DNA of 64,000 nt, from contig LS997566.1 of NCBI GenBank assembly GCA_000469685.2, positions 2,924,925 through 2,988,924 of the forward strand, given 5' to 3'. Position 1 is the stretch's first letter. Each line of letters opens with the position of its first letter. A model generated the notes under the pieces. The model saw nothing but the letters and a program-made list of their open reading frames with translations, ran no database searches and was not told where the DNA came from. A program made the position numbers and the translations under genes. Below, one piece after another: positions 25,509 through 37,633 of the stretch. This DNA is from Haemonchus contortus. Its lineage: Eukaryota > Nematoda > Chromadorea > Rhabditida > Trichostrongylidae.

Positions 25509-26960
25509 GTATTATTGATGTCATTTCAGGGTTTTAAAATGTTTAAGTGGAGAAAAGCACAGAAAAAGGCTGATTCCAGACTGATGAGCTGTCTAGTTTT
25601 CGGCACAGTGCTCGATTAAAATTGATTAAGACGGTCCACTTTACTCAGCGACAATCGAAAAAAGTAAATTCAACAATGAAAACAAAACTCGTATTCTGTA
25701 TTCATAGGCTGAAAATAGGGAAAAAACATGATTCGTCGGGTTCCCATATTGATAAAACGATAGTGAGGTGGTATTTGGGAAATACTCCCATTCAACACAC
25801 AAGAACAAAATAGGGAAATATTGAAATTGATCATTGAACCACCACACATTACACTACCTTATTATAGGAAATCACTGAATCATCACCCATCCTAGCACGT
25901 AGTGTATGGAATTGAAACGTGACTGTTTGAATATCACATTTCCTAGCTGTTTCGCATAACCAAGATGAATAACTGTCTGGATATACTATGCGATGACCAT
26001 AATGAAGGCTACCAAGATTTTGAAACACTTTACCGCCCTAAAAGTATAAACCCTCGGATCAGCTGCACTCTTGAGTCACAAAAAAAACCCTGACACCCTG
26101 GTATATAATGAGGGCGGCAACACGATTGTAGGTAAATGGTGACATCGATAGGTAATAGTTGAAAAAAGCTGATAAAGAGCTCTAAAATGTAGAAAACTAA
26201 TTTTTCGTTTTTACATATCGGTATTTCGAGTATGGGAAGTGATAGAAGCGTAGAAGATCAGTGATAGAAACTATAGTTTGTTATTCGTACCCAGTCGAAG
26301 CTCCTGTGATTCCACTAGGTTGTCAGTGCATTGGCAGACTACAGAAATCCCAACAAAGCAGCGTTACTGCGAGCAAACTGATCAGCCTCGGACACACCCA
26401 TTCTTTCCCACAATTATTTGATGAGAATTTTTTTGATACTAGCGTATGGAATGAAGGGTTCCTTGACGTCACCCGAACATTGCGACGGATGTCGAGACTG
26501 AGGGTGAAGCCTAGAGCAGTAGACAAGCAAGAAACCTAGGGAGCTGGATCATGTGTTCTTGCCTGTACAGGATCATTCTATCGAGTTCTCCACACTTCAG
26601 TTGATACCGCCATTGAGTGATAGCTACTGCGAGCCTATCTTATTCGGCATACCTTTTATTCAGAGTTTCTGTTTATTTATGCATAATTATATTTTTAATA
26701 AATAATTCCTACAATTCGAAACTCTTACTGATTTTTTATGAGATCAAAACCATCACGTATGTACAGAACCAAAAGCATTTTTCAAATTACGCCAAGGTTC
26801 AACTTCTAATTAGATTGTTTCAAATTCATTTTTATCATTGCTTTAATTACTATTTACAATTTCTTTGCCTTACTCTGCTACGCATTAACTACGCATTTAC
26901 TCATATTGCAGAAGTACATAAATCTGGTCCTGTCAAGAATGTTCACCTCAGATAATCTCT
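25509..26960. other. AT-rich stretch, nothing recognised
   Basis: I searched here for a C-terminal hydroxylase exon with an HxxC...GEK pattern to complete the fragment at 26994-27357 and did not find one. Confidence 0.4.
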
Positions 26961-26993
26961 GGATCTGAATCAAATTCGTATCGATCAACCAAC

Positions 26994-27357
26994 CTCCTCC
27001 TTTCTATGCTGTGCAAGCATCGGAAGAAAAGTAGCGAACCGGTTCTCATATACTTGCCGATTGTCATGGTATAGTTAGAGCAGTCACAATGAGGTGGGTG
27101 CATAGGGTCCGCCCAAGTGGTACGAGAGAATTTCAACATTGTACCTGTCAATTCAACATTTTTACAATCGGTTACTTCACAAAATTACTCGGATGAAAAA
27201 TTCACCTATTAATTTCACTTGTGTGGGAATTCACAAAAGGCATCATGGCTAGGACTTTGCGGGGCATTTCAGTTACACCATTGCTTTCCTCATTATTGAT
27301 TCTCGCACCATAAGTGCTTCTATCATGATCCACTGCAGTCTCCTTTGAGTTTACCAA
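26994..27357 (-). pseudogene. Prolyl 4-hydroxylase-like gene fragment (third paralogue)
   Basis: Two exon-like blocks. 27206-27357 reads LVNSKETAVDHDRSTYG and ends MMPFVNSHTSEIN, matching the gene 1 exon that starts LVVDHEK and contains MLPFVNLMYSE. 26994-27144 contains HPPHCDCSNY and RTGSLLFFRCLH, aligning with APHYDLLNY and GDRFATFLLML, and is 151 bp long like the equivalent exons of genes 1 and 2. The iron-ligand HxD is present as HCD. The phases of the two blocks do not match, the GG motif before HxD is changed, and I could not find signal-peptide or C-terminal exons. I read it as a decayed tandem copy. Confidence 0.45.
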
Positions 27358-28664
27358 CTGAAACAACGAATATTTAGTTTTGTATCAAGGTACAAAAGAA
27401 TATGATGACTTTGACAACAGACAATAGACAACTTTGAGGGTCAACGAACTTTTCAGGGAGTCATGAAGGTCCTAGTAAGCATGACAATTCATGAAAAATG
27501 AAGTCTTTGTCTTTGAACGGTCCTATTTTTTGGGGTACGCCCTGGCACTGGAATTCCTTAAAGAATTCCAGAGAGTTACAGATGCGTATGTCATCGGTGA
27601 GCCACCGTGAGTGAATGTATGGGTTCAAATCACATTGAATATTCTGAATAGAAGTCGAATGATTAAGTGTTAAAACTTCTAAACCTTATTTACTCGATCC
27701 TCATCACAATCATTATTGTTTCAGTGTTGAATGATGAACCTTGAAGTGCAATCAAATGAGCTACAAGTGCCGCCTTCAAGAAGTATTCTAGTGCAGTGGT
27801 TCAAGTGTAATACCGTAATCCCAAACTTGCATAATTTTTCTTAATGCAAAAATAGGAAGACCAACCTTCGTAAAGTGGCTCAACCAGTTTCGAAAAGTCT
27901 TTTACCTCCCAGCTGACTTGGTAAAGATCTGCTAACAAATGTTTCTTAACGCCTCTTCAAACTGCTTTCCCCCTCTCTTACCACCTTGCAGTGATTTAGG
28001 ATTCGGTTGACTGAATCAAAATACGTTCCCATCTCGTTTCCTATTTCTACATTGGTGGTCTTGAGGCTCACCAATCCCAAATGAAACAACGTCTCAAAAA
28101 AGTAGGCCATAAATTATCAAATAATTCCTCATGAATAACAGGCGATATTTATCCGAACCTTGGCGAAACACCCTCATGTGGGATTGAGTGGAACTCCAGT
28201 TTTGTTTTCAGAAAAAAAGCTTTCTGAAAAGAACCGACAAGGCGAGTGGGAGAGACCACGGAACAAATATAGGGCCGTCAAAACAAATTGTTTAACAGAA
28301 CGAAACAAAAGACTTCAAGATCCCTGGAACCGATTCGGTTGCTGACAGGAAACTCCTGAAAGGGACCGAAGAATACAGTAACAGTTGGGGAACATTTCTT
28401 TTGAAATCTTGAAAGAAAACAAAGTACAGGAGTATTTCAAAATACCAAAACCTTTTTTGACAGCAAAATAGTTCCGAATAGAGCTATCAGAAGAGCATAT
28501 CAGCAAACATAAAAGGGTGAAGGAGTAGTAATAAATAGAAATCAATACAACATCACACGTACATAGGAACGAAGATGAGCAGTGCTATGAGGTGCACAGT
28601 CAAACGAATGATCAGGAGATCAAAGCTCCAACCTCTGCCTGCTCATGGTCAGACCGAGCATTCA
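27358..28664. other. Intergenic stretch with repeat traces
   Basis: Around 27530-27690 there is weak similarity to the dispersed repeat at 36710 (TTTTTTGGGGTACGCCCTG). Otherwise nothing recognised, including no exon 2 of the hydroxylase fragment. Confidence 0.35.
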
Positions 28665-28800
28665 TCATCCCGATGTACGTAACTTGTACCAGACTCGTCT
28701 GGGAGGATGAAACTACTCGACTGTGCAGAGACATTTCGATTCAAATGGAAGCCGCATGCGGGGCGCACTCTAGAAAACTGGATTGTTCAACTCCAAAGAT
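28665..28800 (+). repeat. SINE-like repeat, degenerate
   Basis: Contains TACCAGACTCGTCTGGGAGG, the most recognisable block of the family, followed by a diverged tail with GTGCGGGGCGCA-like sequence. Confidence 0.6.
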
Positions 28801-30158
28801 TTATCCTTGATGAATTTTCTGGTCTGTGGAACATTCATGGCTCACTCGGAGCCATTCACCCCCTAGCTGTCTGATAGCCAGTTATCCGCTTGTAACCCTT
28901 AATACAAAACTGGATACTTGCATTTCTAGATAGTAAAGTCAACATATGGTTAGAACTAACGTAACGGAACTAATGCTGTGTCGCTGGAAGACGAAGGAAC
29001 CGGTGAGATTGCCAACTGTTTCGGTGAGCACAAGCTTTTGGAAATTCCAAGATGATCAAAGTTGGTGGGCATTTCGTACGAGCATTGTAAGGTAATCGGC
29101 TATTCGAATATTCACTCAATAGCTTCAGTTCATGGGGTAAAAAGGGTCATATGTTATAACGTCAAAGTGTATTCCATCAACCCTCCTGCCACGAATTCAT
29201 TCATTCTCTGGCACATTTCACCTTCAAATATTTAGACTTCAGATGAGCTAGTATTGTTCCTATGAGTGTTTATTCACAATTTTCATATTTATTGATTACT
29301 ATGACAGATGGCAGATGTGTATACAGCTATTTCAATAGTAACGATGCGCCTAGCTTCGCGCGATCTTTCCATCAGATCTCACGAATGAGCCATGAACCTG
29401 TGCTGCCACCTCATGCTGTGGATGCGTCCAAGTCCGACAAGCAATCCTACCCTTTTTCAAGGTGACGGTGCCATTCTGGAATATGTACTACTAAGAGCCC
29501 CTTTTCGAAAGCGAAAAGGTGAAACTCTGATATACTCGGAGTCGTAAAATAAGCTAGGCCGAAGTACCTTACAATAACCGTGAAAGCTTATTGGGGAGGG
29601 GGGGGGGGGGGGGGGGGTCGAATACGTGGAAATGTCAGTTAGATGCATTACTATGATGGCATGTCTTTAGAGCTCCCACGGTTCTTCGGTCTTTCTCCTC
29701 ATAACAGAGATCAAGCCGTTCCCTTCTCTCCAGGCTATACTAAGCGAACGGCAGAGAGCCAGTAGTAGTGACCGGCATAATATATACATTGTGGAGGCAG
29801 AGGACGTCAGAGACACAGGCACTCCTTTCAAATTTGAAGTGCACTTCCTTTAGTTGGGTATCATGTAGATGTCGAGTACAGTAAAAGTTCACGTTTCTCG
29901 AAAACTTTAATAAACAAACAACAATAAAATGTCAAATGAAAACAGTCTCCAGAAACGGCAACCATAAACTTTTAAACAAACAACAGAAACTCAAAATAAC
30001 GAAAATAACTAGAGCAGTAGGAAAGAAACGATGCGTTAGCCCTCTTTTTCGAATACTGTATAGGTTACATCTTCTGGAGTGAAATTGGCTGGCATTACAG
30101 AATAGTCCTTGAACAATCCACGAATTGAAGACCAGCCATGGATGGAAGAAAGCTTCCA
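28801..30158. other. Non-coding stretch with a G20 tract
   Basis: No supported gene. A run of about 20 G lies at 29598-29617. 3' flank of hydroxylase gene 2. Confidence 0.5.
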
Positions 30159-32979
30159 TTAGCTTTTCTTTCTCTGCATTTCTGCATGCATTCTTGCGTA
30201 TTCTTCTGCCATCAGTTGTCGAATGGCGTAGACGTCATAGAACGGAGAGATCCCGTAGGATTTCATGTTAGGAGCGATGAGCTTTTCAATATCGAAAGCG
30301 AACATATTTTCCTCTTGTGAGTGTGAATTGAAAAATTCCTGACCCTTAGGACGTAACCAAAGTGTCGCCGTTATCTTCTCACCCTTTTCAACTGGGCATT
30401 CCGCATGTACAGAGCCACTTGCCTGAAAGTATGACTGCTTAGTTGAGAGTCGTCGTGCTTCTATAGGTGAGAACGACATTTGAGCATGAATTAATCATAA
30501 ATCTTATGAAGAAATGCAAAAAGAAACTCCCATCACACCCAGGGCAATCTACGTAGGAGGTTGCGCTGCGAATCGTCTCGGAAACTAAAGGAAAGGTTAA
30601 CCACGCTATGGGTTTCACCCACCCTTCACATGCCGAGTGCTATTGGCTGCTTTCATAGTCCGCCGGCCGGCGTGCCGGCGTGCCGGCGAGCGTGCCGGCG
30701 GAGGCAGTGCTAGCGGGGAGGAGGGAGGCAGACAGATAGGCAAACAGTCCACGCCCCTTCGAGGGGTTGAAAACAAACAACCTTCGAAGGGGCGTGGACT
30801 GTTTGCCTTACACTGTCTGCCTCCCTCCTCCCCGCTAGCACTGCCTCCGCCGGCACGCTCGCCGGCACGCCGGCACGCCGGCCGGCGGACTATGAAAGCA
30901 GCCATTTCCTTCCTTCCCTTGTTCCCAGCACAACATGGCTGCAGTCCCTACTTTGCTTATCCGTTTTCTCGCTCTTCCCTACCACCCAGTTTCCAGCCCC
31001 TTGCCAATTTTCTCGAGATACCTGTTCTTGAAACAGATTTCCTGGCTAACTACTCTGCAACTGCTAGGTATACCTACCGGATTCAAGTTCTTATCAATGT
31101 TTGTGAACACGAGCACATCTCCAGCTGACAGTTCCACTGTCCGGTTCAGAAAGACGAATATAGTTTCTAAAAACAAACGCCGGTGCCAGGCCCTCAGTTT
31201 ATGAGAATTCACCGGAAATTTCAAAAGTTACCTCCTCCTACTTTAGCCGATTTCAGGGTGACCATAAACGTCAGGAAACGATTTCCATATTCTCGAGTTT
31301 CTTTGCTATATTGATCTGGTGAAGAGTAGGTAATATAGTCATAATGAGGAGAATGATGTCCTCCTTTTTTGTAGGAAATCACCTGAAAACGGATAGGTGT
31401 GCTGAGGTTGTTCATTATTGATAGACGTGGGTACTTCTTCCCGAACGGCGTGTCACGCTCGCCGCACCATCGCGTATCGTATAAATCGTGCGATGAATGT
31501 TTCTGGATATTGGTTTGCTCGTTTTTATACAGCCCTACTTTCCTTGTGAAACCTTTTTTGACCAGCCCCGAGCCAAGAGAACAGAAAAATTAATCAAAAC
31601 TAACTAAAAAAGCAAAGCACACAGCAAAAAAGAAGCCTATCGATTGGATGGGAGGCCGTTCGAACACGGTACTTGCAGTTTGAGGCAGTGACTTCAAAAA
31701 AGAGTCTAAAAGGCAGCGACGACTAAAAAAGGTTTGCCGCATGTGACAAAGCGAATGTGAAAACTCCGGGAAGAAGTACCACCTTTCTTATTTTATGAAC
31801 TGGTACAAAACTGAACTCACTTCCCATGGTGAACTGATACTGAAGTTGAGCATTGGAATGAGTGATTGGGCACGACGGAACACTCTGGCAACACCGCTCA
31901 TTTCAGTATGCTGGATGGTTGTCGAGTTGGCTACTCGTTTTTTGAAAGTATTCAGATAACTTCTCATGAATCCCATATCGTCAATACCTTTCTGAAAAAC
32001 TTTTATTACATGGAAAGAAAATTGCTTTCTAAAAAAGAGAGTTCTTAAAGATTTTTCATTGAGTACAGATAGTCAAAGATAATGACAGATATTCAAAGGT
32101 CCCACGTCTACCTTGTATGGGAACATCTCCCACTTTACCTTTCCTGTGGTAAACTTTTGGATAGCCACGAAAATAGCAACCTCAGAAATCTCAAAATATG
32201 ACGATCTAGGAGGAGGTTCCATGGGTTTCGAAAACACAGGGGAGAAAGTCGGTAGTTGTCCCCGTCGACGAGGTTTCCCCTATCGAGAATTCGGGCTAAT
32301 TCTGAAGATAGCAAAATAACGTCTGGGGAGGGGGGGAGAGGGAGGGGTTGGGGAGGAAAACCGAGTCACAATATCCGGGCTTGGGAAGGACATAGGGTAA
32401 AATCTCGTCTACTTCCCAACGTTCATTCATGTCGAGCGGGAGATTGCTGGGCGCTTCTCTTCCTTTCCGTTCCTTTAAGAAGATTTTCAAAAACACCCCC
32501 CCCCCCCCCGAACCATGACTCCTATCAAAACCCTATCAAAAAGGTTCTTCAATTGAGGCTGACCTGTTGATTGCTTTTTTTGCTTCTTTTTGACATCGCG
32601 TAAAAAGTCGTCAAGGAATTTCTGCGGTATAAAATTCCGATACACAAGAATAATTGGTATTGTAGCCACTGGATCGATATAGACTACCTCATAATTCCGG
32701 TAGTATTTATAGCAGAAGTAATCTGGAAAAGAAACTGTCGTTTCTGACCCTTTTCCGGTTTACCATTCCAACCTTACCATTTGGTAATTTTGGTTCTTTG
32801 AAGCAATGAGCAAGAGCTGGTAGTGACCAGTGATCCTTTCCAACAAAATTAAACATCTTTTTCTCTTTTATTTTCGGTAACTTCGTCTTGCTATCCTTTG
32901 CCTTCTTTTTATCCTTCGTTTCTTTGCTTGCACATTCCAATACCAGTACTACCAATACTGCCAAGTTGAGTAACTTCAT
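30159..32979 (-). CDS. Prolyl 4-hydroxylase-like secreted 2OG/Fe(II) oxygenase, gene 2
   Basis: Six exons: 32778-32979, 32564-32722, about 31821-31987 (or to 31991), 31232-31382, 31078-31166, 30159-30422, giving about 343 aa. A signal peptide (MKLLNLAVLVVLVLECAS) is followed by a Lys-rich linker, then the oxygenase domain: GGHHSPHYDY (HxD), KVGGGE, and VHAECPVEKGEK with the distal His and the 2-oxoglutarate Lys ten residues later. The C terminus extends beyond gene 1 by about 25 residues (YDVYAIRQLMAEEYARMH...). Exons 4 and 5 have exactly the lengths and phases of gene 1 (151 and 89 bp), showing a tandem duplication. The exon 2/3 join is uncertain: the natural donor (ACAG|GTCAGC) and the best acceptor (TTTTTCAG|AAAGG) are out of phase, and an AAAG|GT acceptor four bases on restores frame. 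If neither is used the gene carries a frame break. Confidence 0.82.
30644..30904. mobile_element. Palindromic MITE, copy A (261 bp)
   Basis: The ends read TGGCTGCTTTCATAGTCCGC and its reverse complement. The arms stay essentially identical for about 95 bp, then continue with one small indel to about 120 bp, around a loop of only about 15-20 bp. The sequence is very GC-rich (CCGGCGTGCCGGCG motifs). It sits in the last intron of hydroxylase gene 2. A clear target duplication is not visible. No protein is encoded; ORFs on both strands are mirror images of the palindrome. Confidence 0.88.
31431..31779. mobile_element. MITE, family 2 (~345 bp)
   Basis: Short inverted ends GGTACTTCTTCCCG (31435) and CGGGAAGAAGTACC (31777). 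Its left part (GAACGGCGTGTCACGCTCGCC) recurs inverted at 61653-61708 and its right part at 18520-18725. It lies in the intron between exons 3 and 4 of hydroxylase gene 2. Confidence 0.65.
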
Positions 32980-32995
32980 TTTCTGAAATAAATAT
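32980..32995 (-). promoter_or_regulatory. Probable trans-splice acceptor of hydroxylase gene 2
   Basis: TATTTCAG on the minus strand ends four bases before the ATG at 32979. This close spacing is typical of SL1 acceptors in nematodes. Confidence 0.6.
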
Positions 32996-35599
32996 AAATT
33001 GCAAAAAACAAAAACACAGTAGAAATGACAAAGACATTCTATTACGGCCATAAATAGGCCAGGCTTCCCATTACGGTATCTCGTTGTCCTTGACGAGTCA
33101 GACATAAGATAGGAAAATAGGAAACCCCTACTTGCTCATTCGAGGAAGAATAGTTCTTCATCAGGGGGATACGAATGCACGGTTCCTTTTTATTCTGATA
33201 ATCTATATTGAAATTGACATTATAAAAAATTGTCAAATTAGGAAATCAGTTGAACACAAAATCAGGAATGATCCTACTTAAAGCTATCAATGGCTCGATG
33301 GAATACTGGCTCACACACCTTCCCAAAGGGAATGCTTGAACTATGTTCTATTCTGTGCTAGATTATTCCAGAGTATTTCTGAAGCAAGCAGAAATTACCA
33401 ACAGGTTTCCATTTTGGAAGTGGAACACAATACAATAGATTATGCATCAATGAGGTTGCTTTGGTGATGTTTATATGCTCATCGAAGGGCAAATGTAGCA
33501 AGAGGAAAAGGAATTAATTGAACGACATATCCAGCTAATCTAAAGCGCATAACCTGCATTTTTAAAAATTGTTGTTTTTTGAAATTCAATTTTTTTCGAA
33601 TCATTAGATGAGCTTGCCTCCACGTTCTCAGCCTACAGGAATAATGTGATGTGGGTGGGTTCTATATTGCATACAACAGGAAACAATGGTGGTCCCTACC
33701 ATCGCACTGGGTCGTTGTAAAATATAGTAGTAGGATTGAACAAAGGTGCTGTTGTGTCTAAAGCATTGGGGTCACGGTTGATCGAGCCTCTCCTGGAAAG
33801 GAATCGCTGGGTTTCCGTTCAACCCCTACTGCAAAACTAGACTGTCCAGTAAGTATGACCTCAGAGAGCCACAGTCTTTCCTCAATCCTATCCCTACCAT
33901 GCCTAACAACTCTCCTTTGGGATTATATAGGCAATTCAATGGCAGTTGTATTTAATTATGTGAGTGCAAAAGCAGTGAGAACTCACTGCTACTTCCCTGA
34001 CGGGGTAGAGAGAATGCAACGAACGCGCGAGAAAGCCATTGAATGCTGATGAGAAAACGAAAGAAAGGAAACGAATTTGGATTTGATTGTAAAGAGACGA
34101 GAAGAGTTCTATTCGAGCGTCGGGAAGCACCCAAGCGAGCTTCGACACGTAAGTGACAATGGGGATAATAATTTCGAAATGCACCCATGGGTGCTGTTGT
34201 TCAAATACGATTTCAATGATGTACTTTATGGATGGATCAACGGATAAACGGTTTTGAAAGCGATTGAGCAAAAAAACATGATGAGCTGGTAATCGATTCC
34301 CGTCGGGACCTTTTGTGATTTGCACTACGAACTTGGTTCTAGAATAGGTGGCTATGGGGGATGTAAATGTAACAGATAGGATGACACCACTTCAGACAGT
34401 AAAATGGATGGTACATTCAGGCCTTTCTTTCCCCTAATGTGGTCTGAAAATACAAAACGGCGATCGACCATATTTGCATAATGAGAAATATTGATATTTC
34501 CATGAAACTTCGTCAAGGCCCTGAGTATGATAAGGTAGTGGGCTCACAGCAAGGTAAGGAGGGTGATATGGACGAACACTCCAGGGATAGGATCGAGAAG
34601 AGAATACCTATCCTAAAAATGAATAAGAATAGAGCAGGTTGAAGTTCAAAGAGTTAACTTTTATACCCTGGAATCACTGGCACTAAGGCATTGACAGTCT
34701 TCCATGAGCTTTTCTGTACTTGACTGTCCTTTCAAATTCCCACTGAAATATTTTGCAGGTGTCGTGTTCATGGCGAAATAGGTTCATCATCGACTGACAT
34801 GGGACTTTTACTTTTTACATGCAAATATTGCTTGATGGCGGCTCTGATAACGAGCCTACTTTGGACGTATTTAAAATAACTTCCTGACAAGAAAGCCTAT
34901 CGAAGCGTTAGCCCTACGAAAAAAAAACAATTTCGATCCGAATTTGATGGAACTTTCTAATAGGGATACCCACCCCACTTTGAATTCCCATGTTTTCCTA
35001 CATTCGACCTCACATGAATTCATTCTCACTCACACATGACCATTTCAAATTGAAAAACCTATTTATCAGTTTAGACGGAAAGAGTTGAATGGAAGTCACC
35101 AACTCGTGGGCTACGAGTGCGGGCCCGTCTATTTCAAGACAGCGATTCACCTGCCTTCGTGAGAATTCACAGATAAAGAGGATAACTTGGAGACTGCCAG
35201 ATTACTACTATGCTATGGGTGGACAAAACAAGCAATTGAGTAGACAGGGTAGACGGTAGCCAAGTTCACAATGTAGGATGCCAATTTTATGTGCTCACAG
35301 ATGGGAGATCGTCAACAGTTCATAGCACTTTTTTCCATAATCCAGCTAGGAACACGTTTTATTACACGTGGCATAGGCATCGATCGTCCCCATTTATGAA
35401 GCTGTGATTGATTCATTTGTGGGAACTCATAGCAATCATGGGAGTGGCCGATCTGGATTACTCGCTCTACAAATCTACCTCATAAGTCTTTTAGAATTTA
35501 ACACTCCCGTTCGTGCGATGCCCCCCTCCCCCTTCGCACCCAAGCTGTAGTGTCGTAGTGGCGTTTGGGGAATATACAACGAATTGCGGGATCCAGCTG

Positions 35600-35665
35600 A
35601 TGTAACAGTGAGTGTTTCACCCTCCCAGACGACTCTGGTAACAATTCACCAATCTCCGAGTGATG
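35600..35665 (-). repeat. SINE-like fragment, inverted
   Basis: The reverse complement reads TTGGTGAATTGTTACCAGAG then CGTCTGGGAGGGTGAAACAC, matching the core of the copy at 43080-43340. Confidence 0.6.
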
Positions 35666-36789
35666 GGAGAATCAGTTAATCTAGCAATCCTAGATTCGAT
35701 TTCAGGCCCATCGGGTGTGCGACACTTGTCACTTGCCACTTCCCCACCTCCGACCAGCTTCTAGTTAACTACAGAAAGAAAGCATATGGCAAAAAATACA
35801 AACTGTACGGCTCGTCCACAGGAGCAGAAAAAAGGGGGCTAGGGGTGGTCCATCAATGAAGATGCGTAGCATTATCGTGAGATTTAGCCCTCCTTGCATC
35901 AGCCTAGCACAGATTAGTACCAAGTGTTGCCCTCACCAAGGGTATTGTTGGGGACGAACTTTTGCATTGAAATCGCCTTGGCTTCAATCCCATGGAATCG
36001 GTTAGTTGGTGTTAGGATTTCGTTACCTGGGAGGAGAAAACTAATGGGAAAGGAAGTGCCGGAAAGTTAGCACTTCAAGTGAAATTTGCATATGTTGGCA
36101 GCCAGAAGTCTGACTGTGGCTATGAAACGAGGAAGCCTTCGGCAATCAGCGAAAGTATAGCCCTCATTTTGCAGTTCATTTTTTTCGACCTGGTTTACAA
36201 GAGGGACGAACCTCCAGGGACGATACTTCCAATAATTTCATGTGCTATTGCTGTTAAAATCACTCAAGTTTCAACGACTAACCTGTTTCCTTCTCCCCAG
36301 TGCCAGAACTTTAGCTCTATTTTATCGCATATGGTATGGGCATCGAACTCTTCCAACTTCCACAGATCTACTTCTTCAACGAGACTTGAGGATCCGTTCG
36401 ACGCAGCTTAGGTAACCGCCAATGCTTCAAGAACCCACAAGCGCAAAATCCATTGAGCCTAAATCAGTCGCATTACATGGTCGAGCGGCCTTCGGCCAGC
36501 GTTTCGAAAAATGAAACTTAATGCCCTCGTCGAAATCTTGGCTGGTTATCAACTCGTGGGTCGGTCGTTTTGTCTATGTGGTACTGACTGACTATTGTAA
36601 CTGTCTTAGTGACCTTGAGTGATTACTCGGTTACCTCATTTTAGAGGAGCCATGTCGAACATAAAGGAATATAGTTGACTATTGTGGTTCTGGCGTCGAT
36701 AAAGCCCGTTTTTGGGGTGCGCCCTGCATTCACACCACCATTCGGCATTGCAGAGGGGAATTAAATGCGGATATGCCCCACACAATGAA

Positions 36790-36900
36790 TTGCGTTGGCC
36801 AGCCTATGTGAAAGTCAGTGCTTTCATCATTCAAGAAAGTCTGTCTTGGAAGGTATGGAAGGCTTCTCTGGCTTCGGATTCGACCCTTGAAACATTCGTG
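36790..36900 (-). repeat. SINE-like repeat, inverted and degenerate
   Basis: AGTCAGTGCTTTCATCATTC followed by TGGAAGGTATGGAAGGCTT is the inverted, diverged core of the 43080 family. The surrounding 36705-36990 is probably part of the same insertion. Confidence 0.5.
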
Positions 36901-37633
36901 TGGTGTTGCCCCGCTTGGCACTACAGCAACTCCTCGGAGGCAGAGCTCAATCAGCCATAAGTTTTGCTGGATGATTGAAGAGACCACGGGGTTGCGAGTA
37001 TAGTTGAAACGGAACCGAAATTTTCATGACCCCCCTTCCGGGCTGCCATATACGAATTAGCCGGGCTAAACTTCCTCTCTACTATCTCATATAGACTGAC
37101 AGTAGGAACAGTTTTGTGAAGAAGATCATCCCATTTTTGCTCACACTTAATCCCATCCTCTCCTCTCTTCTTCCCCATTTCCATACGTCGATAAGACCAA
37201 GCCTCTATTACGGCCATAAAGCAACAACAAGGAAAAGGCGCCACTACTACAAATAAAAATAGTTCTTCCGAGGGAACCTTTCATCCTCTGCCCTTCCAGT
37301 CATGGGAAATGATAATGGTGAATGACAACCGAGGTTTTGGCCAACAACTTTACCTCATTGTTTTACGATTATGTGCCGTGACTCTACCTACGTCAACATT
37401 GTCTGCTTCAAGTAATCCCAGCTTCACATCTGAGCGTAATCTTCCCCTCGGACTACCATTTTACTCCAGTAAGCCGACTGTGACAGTTTCCAGAGAACTC
37501 CACTGTTGCAACTCGAAAATCATACAAGCGTAGGAGATTACCGTATTGCAACAAACATCGCATCAAAAATAAATATTTATTGATAGGATGTGCAAGTTAA
37601 AAGACAAACACAGTCGTCTTGCGAAGGCAAAAT

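Larger units (their letters stand above)
32996..37633. other. Intergenic region, repeats only
   Basis: 4.6 kb without a gene I can support. ORFs up to 129 codons exist on the minus strand near 33936-34325, but they lack splice context or any family resemblance. Two degenerate SINE copies are listed separately. Confidence 0.5.

Noticed and set aside
26994..27144. Leprecan (prolyl 3-hydroxylase) match suggested by HPPHCDC
   Set aside because: The preceding exon and the residues after HxD align better with the neighbouring prolyl 4-hydroxylase genes, and the cluster context fits duplication.
30637..31128. 163-codon plus-strand ORF rich in Arg, Ala and Gly
   Set aside because: It runs through the palindromic MITE; the mirror ORF on the other strand shows the same peptides. 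It lies in an intron of hydroxylase gene 2.
33936..34325. 129-codon minus-strand ORF
   Set aside because: No homology I recognise, no good splice sites around it, no signal peptide; within the range of chance ORFs in this composition.
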